Assembly (NCBI GenBank): GCA_025331565.1 | Contig: JAFREQ010000156.1 | Location: 124,001-188,000, forward strand | DNA: 64,000 bases | Direction of reading: 5' to 3' | Source: Holacanthus passer | Lineage: Eukaryota > Chordata > Actinopteri > Pomacanthidae | Shown here: positions 30,704 through 42,500 of the stretch, in pieces | Numbering within the stretch: the stretch's first letter is position 1 | How the letters are laid out: each line of letters opens with the position of its first letter | Notes under the pieces: generated by a model | The model's input: only the letters and a program-made list of their open reading frames with translations | Database searches by the model: none | Told to the model about the DNA's origin: nothing | Program-made: the position numbers and the translations under genes

Positions 30704-33700
30704 TCACAGTGAGGCCTTCAGCACACTGAGCACGCTCAGTGCAGACTCCACGCAGCCGTCAAAGTTGGAGTGGCTGAAGGCGTCACCTCCACAGACGAGC
30801 AGCGGCCGGTCCAGGATGGTCATCTGACCAGGACAGTCTGGCACCGAGGTCAGCACCTGCAGAAGGTACGGGAGGGGTCACAAATCAAACGCTCCCTCAC
30901 TCAGTGTTTACAGGACTTCAACCTGTCAAGGCTCACCTGAGAGTACCTCCACTTCTGACACTTGATACTGATTGGCTGAGGCAGATCAGGAAGCAGCTTG
31001 TGGAGTTCCTTTAAGATGAGTGGCTGGACGTCCTCCTTGTCTTTCTCCAGGTGCTCCAGGCCGAATGGGACGCTGGTGTGGACGACAAGGGATGGACCTT
31101 GACCAGGAGCATCTGAACAGACACAAACATGGACATTCAGTTGGTTATTTTGTGGTCAGAGTGACATCACACTGGTGTGATGTTCGACTGAACGCATCAT
31201 ATTCAGTTTCAGTTCAGCAGCAGACTCATTGTGTCGAAGCGTCCTTGAACACAAATGGTTTCAACTCCATCGCTACACAAGAGAACGTAACTTACTTGCA
31301 GCTACTGCAGCTTTTACCACATAAAGAATAATGTTCATATTGTGGAAACCAGTAGAAACTAAATGAAACAAGTGTAGTTTAAACCTCTATAAAGACATCA
31401 TCAGACAACAGTAGACCTGAACAGTATTTATAAGTCAGAAACTGGTAATTACAGTAACTCTGATATGACATGAATGCAGCATTCACCTGTTAGCATGCTA
31501 ACATTAGCTAATTAGCAGTAAATAAAGAGCTCAGCTGAGGCTGATGTGAACATCATCAGTTCTGCAGGTGTTTGGTCATAAACCAAAGTATTGGACACAT
31601 TCAAATGTTGACCTGATGATGGCGCTAGATGAAAAGTCAGAGGATCAATAGAGTTATCACAGTTCATCCTGAGGGGAGCATGAATGTCTGAACCACATTT
31701 CATCACAATCCATCCAACAGTTGTTGAGATGTTTCAGAGCTCCATCAAGGCTAAAACTGATTATGAGGTTTGGAAAATCTGGCGTTTGGTTTGGTGGACA
31801 AGCCAGAGACAGATTGAAGCTCACAAGATGAGATAAGAGTACAATTTCAGAAAGCTCAGCATTCCGTTACTAATTAGACACATTTAAATTAGCCATAATG
31901 TAGCTAACGCCAGACTAACCACCGGGCATGTCAGAAAGCTAAAAGCTACTACGCTAGTCTGCTAACTTCTCTTTTAGGGGCCACTATTATGTATTAGCCT
32001 CAAAAAGACTGTGGCTGGCATTAAGTCTCTCAAAGCACAGTCAAGCGAATCATTTCATGCTCAACAATTAGGGCTAAGACAGGAGAAGACCTACAGACAG
32101 GTGAGCAGACAGACAGGTGAGCAGACAGACCTGCATTGCGTTTGCGGGAGTCTGCAGCGATGTAGCAGATGCAGTGGTTGTCAGTGACGTATCGAGCCGC
32201 CCAGGAAAAACTGAAGACCACGTCTGGAGGGAAGAAGAGAGCGACGGCAAAACGAGACGAGTACACGACTCCCTCTAACTGCTGCTTCTGCTGGACGGAC
32301 AGCACTGAGACACAGACAAACAGACAGTTCAGTATGGCTGGAAGATCTGGGCTGAATGAATGTCTTATGAGTCAGTGTTCGTGAAGTTTGAACCTTACTG
32401 GGGTCTAGTTTCCTGTTTAACCAATGAGGCCTGAAGCTCGTGGGCTTGTTTAGGATTGAAGACGTAATTTACACACTCAGTCCTGATTGGATAGTTATTT
32501 TCTCCTGCTTTATTCTGTCGCAGCTGGTTAAAGTTCTGTCGCTACAAGACATATCAGGAGCGAAATAAGCAGTCAACAGCACGGCTGAACATTTCCTCCT
32601 TGGACCTGCAGTGAACCAATGACAGTCTCAGAAACACAGATTCAGACAGTCAGTTTCATATGTCACACACCTGAAGAACCACCCCTAATGTTAGCCATCG
32701 TTAGCCATCGTTGGCTATCGTTAGCCTGCCAACCTACATGAGTCATGTCAAGTGCTGACAGGACATTTTATGTGGCTTCAGGGTGATGATGAAGAAAGTT
32801 ATAGCAAACGTTACTGAAAACAGTTTGTCAGATAGTGACTCCGGTGGTTCATGAAGAAAACAGGTCATGATAAAGGTCGTCCTCACGACCTGCTGGTACA
32901 ACGTTGGTGAGAGAAGGTCAGTTTACGTGGGTGAAGTTTTCCCTCAGTTCTTTCTGCCAGACAGTTCAGAAATCAAACATCATCCCAGTTTGATTCATGT
33001 TTTTAATGTTTCATTCTCTAAAAAGACCTTTTTCATGATTCACATCTCTGACAAACAGGCTGCACACACGCACAGTGTATCTAATAATAACCCGAGTGTG
33101 TGTGTGTGTGTGTGTGTGTGTGCGTAAGTGTGTCAGCACAGAGGAAATGGGCGCTGTCCTCTGTCAGCCAATCAAATGAGCTGAAGATGACATCATCATC
33201 ATCTAGACACACACAAGGAGGGGACTGTCATCTCCAGCCCCAACACACACACACACACACACACACACCAGAAAGTTCTGCAGCTTTTAAGACCATCGAC
33301 CAATCAGAGACGAGAGAAGTGATTTACCATCGGAGGGAGTGCATGGATCCTCTGTGTGCGTGTGTGTGCGTGTGTGTGTCTGTGTGCAGGAGGAGGAAGC
33401 AGTCATCCTCTAACCTTGTCAAAGTAAAAGCCCTGAGAAATGTTCAGTCCTGTTCTGGGATCAGGTTTTGGGTCCTGTGGTCTCTGAGGAGAGGACAAGG
33501 CCTCAGAAACCTGTTAGACCCTGAATGTCTTAATAAATAAATTATTTAAAGTTGTTTTCATAATCAATAACTCTTGTCACATTAATATGAATGATCAATA
33601 ACTGTATGTCATTGAAACAGTACAGCTGTTGCTGCCCCCCTGTGGTCAAACAGCTTCACTACACACGGCACAGTGTTTACTGTGTGTTCTTTAAACCTAT

Positions 33701-35534
33701 CCTTATACTGAATATAATAATTCATAATAATTCACTGTTCTTTACTGATTTGTATGAACAGAAAATTATGTAACCTGAGTGTCATTTTATTCAAACATTT
33801 AAAATTATTTTTTTATTATTATTATTTCTTTTTTAGATCTTTCTGACACTTGCTACACAGTGGTGGAAAGTAACTAAGTTCATTATATATTATAATATTT
33901 CTATTTTTGGGTATTTTATACTTCTACTTCACTACCTTTATCTGACAATGACAGTTTGTAGACATTATTATGACATTATGATTACATTACGACAGTAACT
34001 ACAAAACAAAAAGTTACTGCTTACATACTTATACCTCATTAATAATGATCCAATAACACTGACAGGAGCCACTCTGCATAATGAGTACTTTTACTTTGAT
34101 ACTTGAAGTCCATTTTGTTGCTGATATTTTGAATACTTCTTCCACCTTGATGTTCATCAACAGTACATTAGAAATCTTCTAAATGTACTTATTTACTTTC
34201 CAGCAGTGTTAAAGTGTGACAGTCCTCACAGGTATAGCAGTATAAATGAGTGTCTCACTGTGGCCCACGTCCCCCTTCAGCTGCAGGATCTGAGGGACCG
34301 GCATCGTCAGCACGACGGCATCAAACATCTCGCTGCCTCCCTCCTTCCTCTGCACCTCCCATGATGCACCGCGGCGGTACAGGCCAGTCACATGATGCTC
34401 GAAGAATAAATCAGCTCCTGGCACACAGAGAAATCACTTCCGGATTATTATTATTATTATTATTATTGTTGTTGTTGGATTTTTATGAAGTTTATTTATA
34501 GTTTCTGTATTTTTTTCACACTCCGAACAAGCTTTGTATTTTAACATACAGATTGCAAATTTCCCCACTGTGGGACGAATAAAGGTTTATCTTATCTTAT
34601 ATTAATTCACTGTATTACTGTCAAAATAAAACTAGAAATCATGAAAAAAATCCTTTCAGTCAAAAATTTAACATCCACTCATTTTCTACAGAGTGACGAC
34701 ATAAACACCACTATTAATTATTATCTCTGCACATATTCCTTGTTTCGACAACGTAAAGCTCTTTAATACAAATATTTGACATATTTCTGATAAATAATCT
34801 GACAAATAATATGAAAAATTCTATTTTACATATATTATTCTTGACTACTGTAGCTCAGGAGGTAGAGCGGTTGTCCACCAGTCGGAAGGTTGGTGGTTCA
34901 ATCCCTGGCTCCTGCAGTCTATGTGTCGAAGTGTCCTTGGGCAAGATACTGAACGGTGGCTGTTCCATCAGTATGTGAATGTATGTCGCTTTGGATAAAA
35001 GCGTCTGCTAAATGAAATTGTAAATACTACTTGAGTACTACGATTTAGACTAGTAGTACTACTACTAATAGTACTGCTAGTAGTACTAAAAAAATATTTT
35101 TTACTTTACAGATCGACTGAAAACTGTACTTTTACAGGAGTCACATGATGAATCTGTCCATCTGTCTCCCTGGTTACAGTCTTTATGCTAAGCTAAGCTA
35201 ACCAGCTGCTGGTTGTAGCTTCCTGTTTACTGTAGAGTGACAACAATCCAAACATCAAACTAAATGTTGCACTGAATGTTTACAACAACAATGAAGATCA
35301 GCAGATGTGACTGACAGTTCTGGAAAAAGGCAGGAAGTGGAACCAAGACTGGATTGATCACAGACAGACGGACAGACAGGTGAGTGTGTACCTGACTCAG
35401 ACAGGAAGTGTTTGACCACACTGCTCATGCCCAGTGGCGTCATGAAGTCCCTGCTGCCATCTCTGTGCTTCAGTCCTTCAACCAGAGAGTCGAGAGGCTG
35501 CAGGACACCTGAAGACAGCAGCTCAGAGTAGAAG

Positions 35535-35579
<45 letters not shown>

Positions 35580-37094
35580 AAAGCTGACATGATGATGATT
35601 ATGATGAACTGGACTGTAACAGGAAACGTGGTTGAGTTTAAGTATGTAGTGTTTGAATCCACTGTGCTGATGATCGTTCTGTCTTTGTTCATCCTGTCGT
35701 TCTGTGTCTGACCTCTAGTTTCATTTGTTTTATTCATGTTTGTGTCAAAAATGTCTGATGGCTCAGATTTAAAGGTTCACTTGACCCAAATGATAAAAGA
35801 TGTTTCTGTTCCTCAGTTCTGTTTTAATGTGTTCAGGTTTGCAGAGTTTAAAACATCTGCAACATCCAATAGTCCACAGACACACTGGAGACAGACAGCT
35901 CAGACTCCTGTCTGTCCTCTAAAGGCAAGACAGGTGTGTTGTGATGATGCAGAGGAGCAGACAGGTGAGTCATACCTGTGGTGTGACTGAAAGTAAGCCG
36001 ACGTGGCCGTGATGTACTGAGCTCCAAGATCAGCTGACTGAGACGATGGATCAGGAGGACGACTGGTGGACATCCTGCCACCTGACAGGATGGAGAGAGA
36101 GACAGGAAGAGAGAGACACAGTGAGAAAGAGACACAGAGAGAGACAGAGAGAGAGAGAGACAGACACAGAGAGAGAGAGACAGGAAGAGAGAGATACAGT
36201 GAGAAAGAGAGACACAGAAAGAGAGAGAGACAGACACAGAGAGAGAGAGACAGGAAGAGAGAGACACAGTGAGAAAGAGAGACACAGAGAGAGACAGAGA
36301 GAGAGAGAGACAGACACACAGAGAGAGAGAGACAGGTTGAGTTCTCTGTTGATGAGTGAGACAGTTTCATGGTTTCTCGCTTGTCTCTCTGCACAGACTC
36401 TGTCTCTTTCTGTCTCTGCACCAAACTTCATTATAAATGTCACTGAAACTGGTAGAAAAGAGACAGAGAAAACAACACTTCAGGAAAAAATTTTTTTTAA
36501 AGTTGGTCTCACTTCCAGACTGATGATATAAAAGATGAGAGTTTTATTGTCAGTCAGTTTGATTTATAGATCAGAGTTCCGCCGAATTCAACAACAGAGT
36601 CCAGTGATACTGAAAATGTGTTTGGTCGAGTTTTAACAGCCGAATTTAATTTGTAGGATTTTTGAATGAAGACCTGACTGATCCTCTTCTCTCCTCTGCA
36701 GAACTACATGTTGCAGACACGCATGTTTAAGGGAAACGGGACCAAAGATTTAACAGCAGTATTGCGCTCACCTCTATTTTCTTGCCGGATTAAAACTATA
36801 GACTTTGTTAAATTAAAGTTAGATTTATGAATCATTTCCAGGCTGAATTTAAGACAAGAGTCTCTTGAATTTGGATCTGTATTCAGTTCTGTTCTGCAGT
36901 GAAACTCTGCTAGTCTGTGAACTCCAGAACTTTAAAACTAGAGATTTCTGAGCGGAGTTCTGAATGACAGACTCACCGGAGCCTCTCGCCTTGTCCCACA
37001 TCACGATGTGAACTCTGTTCCGCAGGGCTCTGCTCAGCAGACATGCGCACAAGCTGCCGGTCAGACCCGCTCCCACGATCAGAACCCGGGTCAT
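30704..37094 (-). CDS. rnls: rnls: renalase, FAD-dependent NAD(P)H-isomer oxidase
   Basis: Minus-strand coding exons, 5' to 3': 37094-36977, 36081-35976, 35534-35392, 34417-34259, 32304-32131, 31112-30937, 30856-30704. All junctions are GT-AG and in phase, giving 342 residues, the human length. Renalase oxidises the non-standard 2- and 6-dihydro isomers of NAD(P)H to NAD(P)+, using FAD and releasing H2O2; a secreted signalling role is also reported. Visible: N-terminal Rossmann motif VLIVGAGLTGSLCA (residues 4-17), the GGRM turn following WDKARGSG, ADLGAQYIT, VVLTMPVPQILQL in the middle domain, and the C-terminal FAD-contact segment CGGDAFSHSNFDGCVESAL. The start is the only Met that includes the full dinucleotide-binding fold. 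It converges on pten and diverges from the lipase gene. Confidence 0.97.
31491..31745 (+). repeat. Interspersed repeat, 'GGCGCTAGATGAAAAGTCAG' family (copy 2)
   Basis: It starts TAGCATGCTAACATTAGCTA and contains GGCGCTAGATGAAAAGTCAG and 'CATCCTGAGGGGAGCATGAA'. It lies in the last-but-one intron of rnls, antisense to the gene. Confidence 0.75.
33090..33400. repeat. Cluster of short TG and CA microsatellites in an rnls intron
   Basis: TG run at 33097-33122, CA run at 33243-33268 and TG-rich DNA at 33353-33388. A 146-codon open frame across them (33100-33540) is a by-product of the repeats. Confidence 0.75.
33858..34147. repeat. 'GTGGTGGAAAGTAAC' element, short copy
   Basis: It begins CAGTGGTGGAAAGTAACTAA and ends 'GAATACTTCTTCCACCTT', roughly inverted termini, with TACTTTTAC-type DNA between. 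Same family as the longer element at 57764-58365; shorter pieces lie at 47840, 51505 and 61935. Confidence 0.6.
34556..34601 (+). repeat. Non-LTR-type 3' tail
   Basis: AAATTTCCCCACTGTGGGAC followed by GAATAAAGGTTTATC and TTATC repeats; same family as at 13008, 19041, 48286 and 63724. Confidence 0.7.
34843..35028 (+). repeat. tRNA-derived SINE (copy 2) in an rnls intron
   Basis: A box TAGCTCAGGAGGTAGAGCGG, B box GGTTCAATCCC, middle 'GTGTCCTTGGGCAAGATACT', and the tail GCTTTGGATAAAAGCGTCTG then CTAAATG. It is the best-preserved copy in the window and is antisense to rnls. Confidence 0.88.
35150..35240 (-). repeat. Interspersed repeat, 'TTTAAAGGAGCAGTTCAACA' family (copy 3, partial)
   Basis: 'GTCTTTATGCTAAGCTAAGC' followed by TAACCAGCTGCTGG is the inverted tail of this family. 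Confidence 0.55.
35537..35575. repeat. (CA)n microsatellite forming the rnls exon 3 acceptor tract
   Basis: On the rnls sense strand this is an uninterrupted TG run ending directly in TAG before the exon that starts at 35534. No ordinary pyrimidine tract is present. Confidence 0.9.
36083..36335. repeat. GAGACA/GA-rich tandem repeat at the rnls exon 2 acceptor
   Basis: About three copies of a 60-80-bp block built from GACAGGAAGAGAGAGA, CACAGTGAGAAAGAGA and CACAGAGAGAGACAGA. On the rnls sense strand it is CT-rich and leads into the acceptor of the exon starting at 36081. Long open frames on both strands here are artefacts. Confidence 0.85.
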
Positions 37095-38340
37095 GTTCAG
37101 AACCGGGTGTTAACGGATCCGGTCCGGGTCGTGTTCGGGTCCAGAGCTGAAAGTTAAACTCACCTTCGGGTTACAAAACAACTGAACGAAGGTGGGCGGC
37201 AACAAAACTAACCCGGAACAGAATGCACGACTGTGAGACAACACCCTTTCAAAATAAAGGTCTCATCACCTCCAAATAAATGAGAACCGGCCATTTAGAA
37301 AATGACTTTAAAAAACATTAATGTTTGGTTGTTGTTTCATGAAAAGTCAAAGAAACTAAATGAACGTCAAAGTAAAATGAATTGATGCCTTCAGTCTTTC
37401 TTCTGTCCACTTTATGTTTTTAACTACATCAAGTACTTGTACTTCATACTTTCTAATTGTACTTCACTAAAAAAAAAACACGATATTGGTACACAGTATT
37501 AATACACAGTACTGACACACAGTACTGATCATCCAGTTTTGGAGTTTTTCACAGTTTAAAGAATTTCCCAGTTTGGGACAAATAAAGTACATCTATCTAT
37601 CTATCTAAACTGAAATTGTTCATTTGTCCCATTAAAAGAGGCTAAAGACATATTTTCAAAATAATCGTGTTTGACCATATAAAACACATTTTGTGTTGAA
37701 TATTTGGGTTTAATTTCACAAATAGTCAAGCAACATACATAAATAAGAAACACATGTATGTCAACATAAACATTTAAATATGTAAAAAACAAACAAACAA
37801 CAAAACAAACGTTTCTGAATATAAATATATGAACATATATTTTTTGAGGAGAGGATATTGGATCAAATAACAATATCAGTATCAGTAATTATCAGAAAAT
37901 CAATAAATAAATATATGTTCGTGTATGTAAAAACATGTAATTAAATATTTACGGTGTGTTCACATATCAGATTTTCCCGTGAGATATTTTTTAATTCAGT
38001 TTGTTTCTTTACGGTCACATATTGTGCTTTTATTCTGAAGGAGAGTACTTTAGACTCGAGTTAAGGTTTTTTTTTTGTTCATTTATTTACTTTATTGACT
38101 GTTATATTGTGTTTTTTGTATTTTATTTAGCCCAGTTCAGCTGATTTTCCGACCTGAAGGTTTCCGGTCTATGTGTGTGAAAACTGTGTGATTGATCAGC
38201 GGAAAACAAACAGTTAATTTCTGTAATTTCTGCCTGACTTCTTTATTTGACCAATCACAGAGAGGTACTCCCTCTGACGTCACAGTCTCTCTTCCGCCTG
38301 TTCAGGAAAAAAACGATTCAGATGATCAGAAATAGGTTAA
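37095..38340. promoter_or_regulatory. Divergent rnls/lipase promoter interval
   Basis: About 1.2 kb lies between the rnls start codon and the probable first exon of the lipase. Near the lipase side are a CCAAT box (38251-38255, within GACCAATCACAG) and a perfect palindromic CRE, TGACGTCA (38275-38282). The region next to rnls (37095-37210) has no clear TATA box. A retroelement tail (37561-37607) lies between. Confidence 0.45.
37561..37607 (+). repeat. Non-LTR-type 3' tail, variant
   Basis: GAATTTCCCAGTTTGGGACA, then AATAAAGTACATC and a CTAT run. It is the inverted counterpart of 14515-14556 and lies upstream of rnls. Confidence 0.65.
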
Positions 38341-38387
38341 AGATCACCAGCACAGACCTTCAGAGACCAGCACAGACCTGCGGACAG
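38341..38387 (+). other. Probable noncoding exon 1 of the lipase gene
   Basis: 'CACAGACCTGCGGACAG' is followed by a strong donor GTGAGT at 38388. The coding exon at 39527 is preceded by an acceptor-like TCATAG, so a spliced leader is likely. The 5' end is not defined. About 320 bp downstream, an E-box in CTCACGTGACC (38705-38715) lies in the resulting intron. Confidence 0.45.
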
Positions 38388-39465
38388 GTGAGTGTTTAAA
38401 AACGTTATTAACGTGTTATGAACTCTTTTTTATCATCCTGTGAACCGTTCATGTGACTTTCAGCTGTTTGAAACAGACAGAACTCCATTAATGTTTCTGT
38501 TGTTTTAACAGTTTCTGTCCTGGTGTTTATGCTTAACTATAGTTTTATTTATATACTTTTATTTTTTACCACAGAAACAACAGAGAAAACTTCAAAGTGT
38601 TAAATTTGACACAAATGATGTTAAAACAGCTTGAAAGGAAACTTCAGACCAACAGAAATCAGATGATGGAAAAATGGCTCCTTTTATTTATTAGTCAAAG
38701 TTTCTCACGTGACCTTCATCACTTCAGTTTCAAAAAACCTTGTTGAAACATTAAATCCAGAATCTGATCACAGAAACCGTCTGAAGTCTTTAGGTTTGTC
38801 TTCACTGAACAAACAGTCTGAGAGTTTTGCTGCTGATATCAGCTGATCAAAGTCCATCAGACCAACAAACACAAGAAACTGTTTCTCAGGTCTGACCTGG
38901 TTCATGATGACATCATCCACGTGTTCACATTCAGGTGTGACACCTGACGTCACTGACGATCATTAAATCGTTGTCATGTTGTCTGATAATAACACTGATT
39001 AAATAACGGGAAGCTGCTCAGGACGTTTCAGCTCCTCGTGTTTGATCCATGAACCAGATACAGCGAGACACAGCACCGGTCCAGGTCTGATCACCTGACT
39101 GTAACATGTCACATGATGATTATGATCAGTCTCCATCATGTGATCCTGTCGACTCTGCTGAACATGAACACTGTTCTCATTCACTCATTCATTCAAATCA
39201 CTGCTGTTTTCTTCCATCACTGTTAAGCTGCTGTCAATCAAACTCACCTGTAGATGTTTCAAATTAAAAGTCACCAGAAGAAGGAGGAAGATTAATGAAG
39301 CCTCTTAACTGAAATCATTTAATTGATGGTAACAAAGTCGAAGCTCCTGGATACAGTGTTCAAAGATGTTTACCCACAATGCTTATAGTCACAGCAGATC
39401 ATCCCCAATCATATTAGAACTGTACAAGTACTGCTGACATGGTGTAATGAATCCTGAGCTCATCA

Positions 39466-39467
<2 letters not shown>

Positions 39468-39521
<54 letters not shown>
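39468..39521. repeat. (TG)n microsatellite upstream of the lipase start codon
   Basis: A long pure TG run ends five bases before the ATG at 39527, with TCATAG between. If the leader is spliced, this run is the acceptor tract. Confidence 0.92.
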
Positions 39522-39522
<1 letters not shown>

Positions 39523-39526
39523 ATAG

Positions 39527-42500
39527 ATGATGTTGTGTGTTGTGGTGTGTGTGTTGATGCTCTCCGGTCTCATCCACGCTGGACCGACTGACAGCTCATC
39601 TGTTCTGAGACTCTCTGATGTCCACCGACGCTCAGATCCACGGCACCAGAAGCTGGACCCTGAAGTGCACATGAACATCGTGAGTACACACATACACACA
39701 GTACTCACAGTCTGAGTTCTCTCTCAAATTGTATCAGAGGTCAGAGATGAAGCAGAACCTATTCTTCCTGTTTCGTCTGTGTGTTAAAGTTGAACTGAAG
39801 GAGGAAGAACAAAAAATGTTTCTATCATCAAATCACTGTGAAATAAAAACGACACGTGTACATGAACTGAAGAATTGTGATTTTTCTGTTAGAAATATAT
39901 ACATGCGGATATGAAAATACACAGGTGATTGACAGGCGACAGGATCTGTGTGGATGTAGGTTTATCAAACCTGCAGTGAAACACATGGGGGATGTGGGGG
40001 ATGGTTTCCTGCAGTTGGTGATGTCCTACAGGCCTCTCCAAACTGATGCAGGATCGTTAGCTGAAAATCTCTTTCAATGTGTTTCTGGCCTGGTTGTACA
40101 GACTTCCGTAAATCTCCTCCTCGGCCTGACGAAGCTGCCAGAGTTTAGCTGTCAACCAGGGTTTGTTGTTCGATGTGCAAAAGGTTTTAGTGAGCATACA
40201 CATGTCCTCACAAATACTGATGTAAGATGTCACAGTGTCAGTGAGCTCATCCAGGTCTGTAGCTGCAGCCTCAGAAACACTCAGATCAGTGCAGTCAAAG
40301 CAGGTCTGTAGTTCCAGCTTTGCCTCGATGGTCCGTCTCTTCACAGTCTCGATCACAGAAATGGTCCAGAGTGGTTTTTCCCTGGTCGGACACTTCGTGT
40401 GTGTCTGTATTCTGGTGGTTCATGGCTGAGGTCTGGGCTATTAAAGTCCCCGACAACAATGAGCGGGGAGTCTGGGTAGTTATGCTCCATGTTAGTTACC
40501 TGCTCAGCCAGGTGCTGTAGCGCCTCACACAGGCCTGAGGTGGGATGTAAACACTGACCAGAATAAACAAGGTGAATAAACAAGGTTTTACAGTCTATGA
40601 AAACAGTCTCTAATTGAGGAGTGCATGATTTCATTAACACTGACATCTGTACAGTGACCATCATTAATGTAGAAGCTGATTCCGCCTCCCCTCGTTTATG
40701 TGGTCCGCTTAGAGGACTTGGAAACCTGTCAGGTGGAATGTTGACTCCGACATGTGCTCCCAAAACCAGGTCTTACTAAAGCACAGAGCAGCAGATCTGC
40801 AAAGGTCCGTGTTTGTTGAGGAGCAGCAGTTCATCCATCTTGTTGGCCAGAAAGCCGACGTTTGCCAGATGAATGGTCAGGAAGGCAGTTTGAACTCTGC
40901 GCTGTTAAACGAGCGCTCCAGCTGGTTTCCACCCATCTGTGTGTAATCTGACCACACAGAGCTGCTGCTCCTCCAACCAGAACCTCGGTTAACTTGAACA
41001 ATTAAACAAGGGTAGAAAAAGTACCAGAGGGCGGCACTGAGGTGACATCTGACAGCTGTAAATCAGATGGACCTCATAAGTGTAGTAACGTCTGCGTGTG
41101 TGTGTGTGTGTGTGTGTGTTTAGATGGAGATCATCAGAAGGTGGGGTTACCCTGCAGAGGAACATGAGGTGGTGACGGAGGACGGGTACATCCTGGCTGT
41201 CAACAGAATCCCACAGGGACTCCAACACACTCCAGGTCAGACACACACATTAACATACAAATATATATGTATATGTGTCTGTCATTTTAAAAACTGATCA
41301 TGTTTTGTTTGTTCAGTCTTAATCTGTAAAGTAATTAAAAGTGTTTCATCAAAATTTTCAATAAAAAATTTTTGGCCTCAGAGTCAAATGATCGAATTGT
41401 CGGCGGAAACAGAAACGAGTTCTTCGTTGTAGTGAAACTCTAATGACATCATGTATACAGGAATAAAAGACTGTGTGTGCTCATTCTACACAGCTAGTAC
41501 TTTAATCTGAAGTACATGTTGCTGATAATACTTAGTACTTTGAATTACATTTTTATGGACAAATACAGATGTTTTATTTTATTAACAGAGTATTCTCACC
41601 CACTGTGTGTACTGGTACTGTACTGCTACAGAAACCAGGTTTAAGGTTTCAACTGTCTGTTAGAATCTGATCTTTTAAATCAGGTTTTTTATTTCCAAGT
41701 ATTTTTGGACTTTTAGTCTTTATTAGAGAGATGACAGTGGACATGAAGAGAGAGGGACTCAGACCAGCTCAGCATGTTAGACCTGTGGCTGGTTTCATGT
41801 GTCCTGCAGGTCCGAGACCCGCTGTCTTCCTCCAACATGGTCTCCTGGCTGCAGGCAGTAACTGGATCACCAACCCGCCCAACTCCAGTCTGGGCTACGT
41901 GCTGGCCGACGCCGGGTACGACGTGTGGATAGGAAACAGCCGAGGAAACACCTGGTCCAGGAAACACAAAACCCTCACACCGGACCAGGAAGACTTCTGG
42001 AGGTTCAGGTACAAACATCTGTCTGACATCACATCACCTGAAAAGAAGGGAATAAATGAGTGACTTTATAAGGTTGAGCATGAACCAGTAATACATGTTT
42101 CCTGTGGCTCTCTGCCTCTGCAGCTATGATGAGATGGCTCTGAAGGATCTTCCAGCTGTCGTAAACCACATCCTGAAGGTGACGGGTCAGGAACAGATCT
42201 ACTACATCGGACACTCTCAGGGAACCACTATAGGTAACACACACACACAAAGTTAAAAAATTGGTTTATTTTGAAAAACATGAGTCAACAGTATTCAGAA
42301 GCAGCTGAAATGTACAGTGGCCCGGAGAGCTCATCACAATAAGTACAACACAGTAGTAATTATTCTCTGTGTCTTATTTCCCAGCATTCATAGCGTTCTC
42401 CATGCTGCCAGAACTTGCCAGTAAGATCAAGCTGTTCTTTGGTTTGGCTCCTGTAGCAACCGTAGCGTTCACAGCTAGTCCCATTACCAAAATGTCTGTC

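Noticed and set aside
34843..34930. Possible tRNA gene (A and B boxes)
   Set aside because: The tRNA-like head is followed by a SINE body and tail and matches the copy at 20190, so it is a retroelement.
35848..36531. Ser/Leu- and Arg/Glu-rich open frames of up to 174 codons
   Set aside because: They translate the GAGACA tandem repeat. The only real coding part here is rnls exon 2 (36081-35976).
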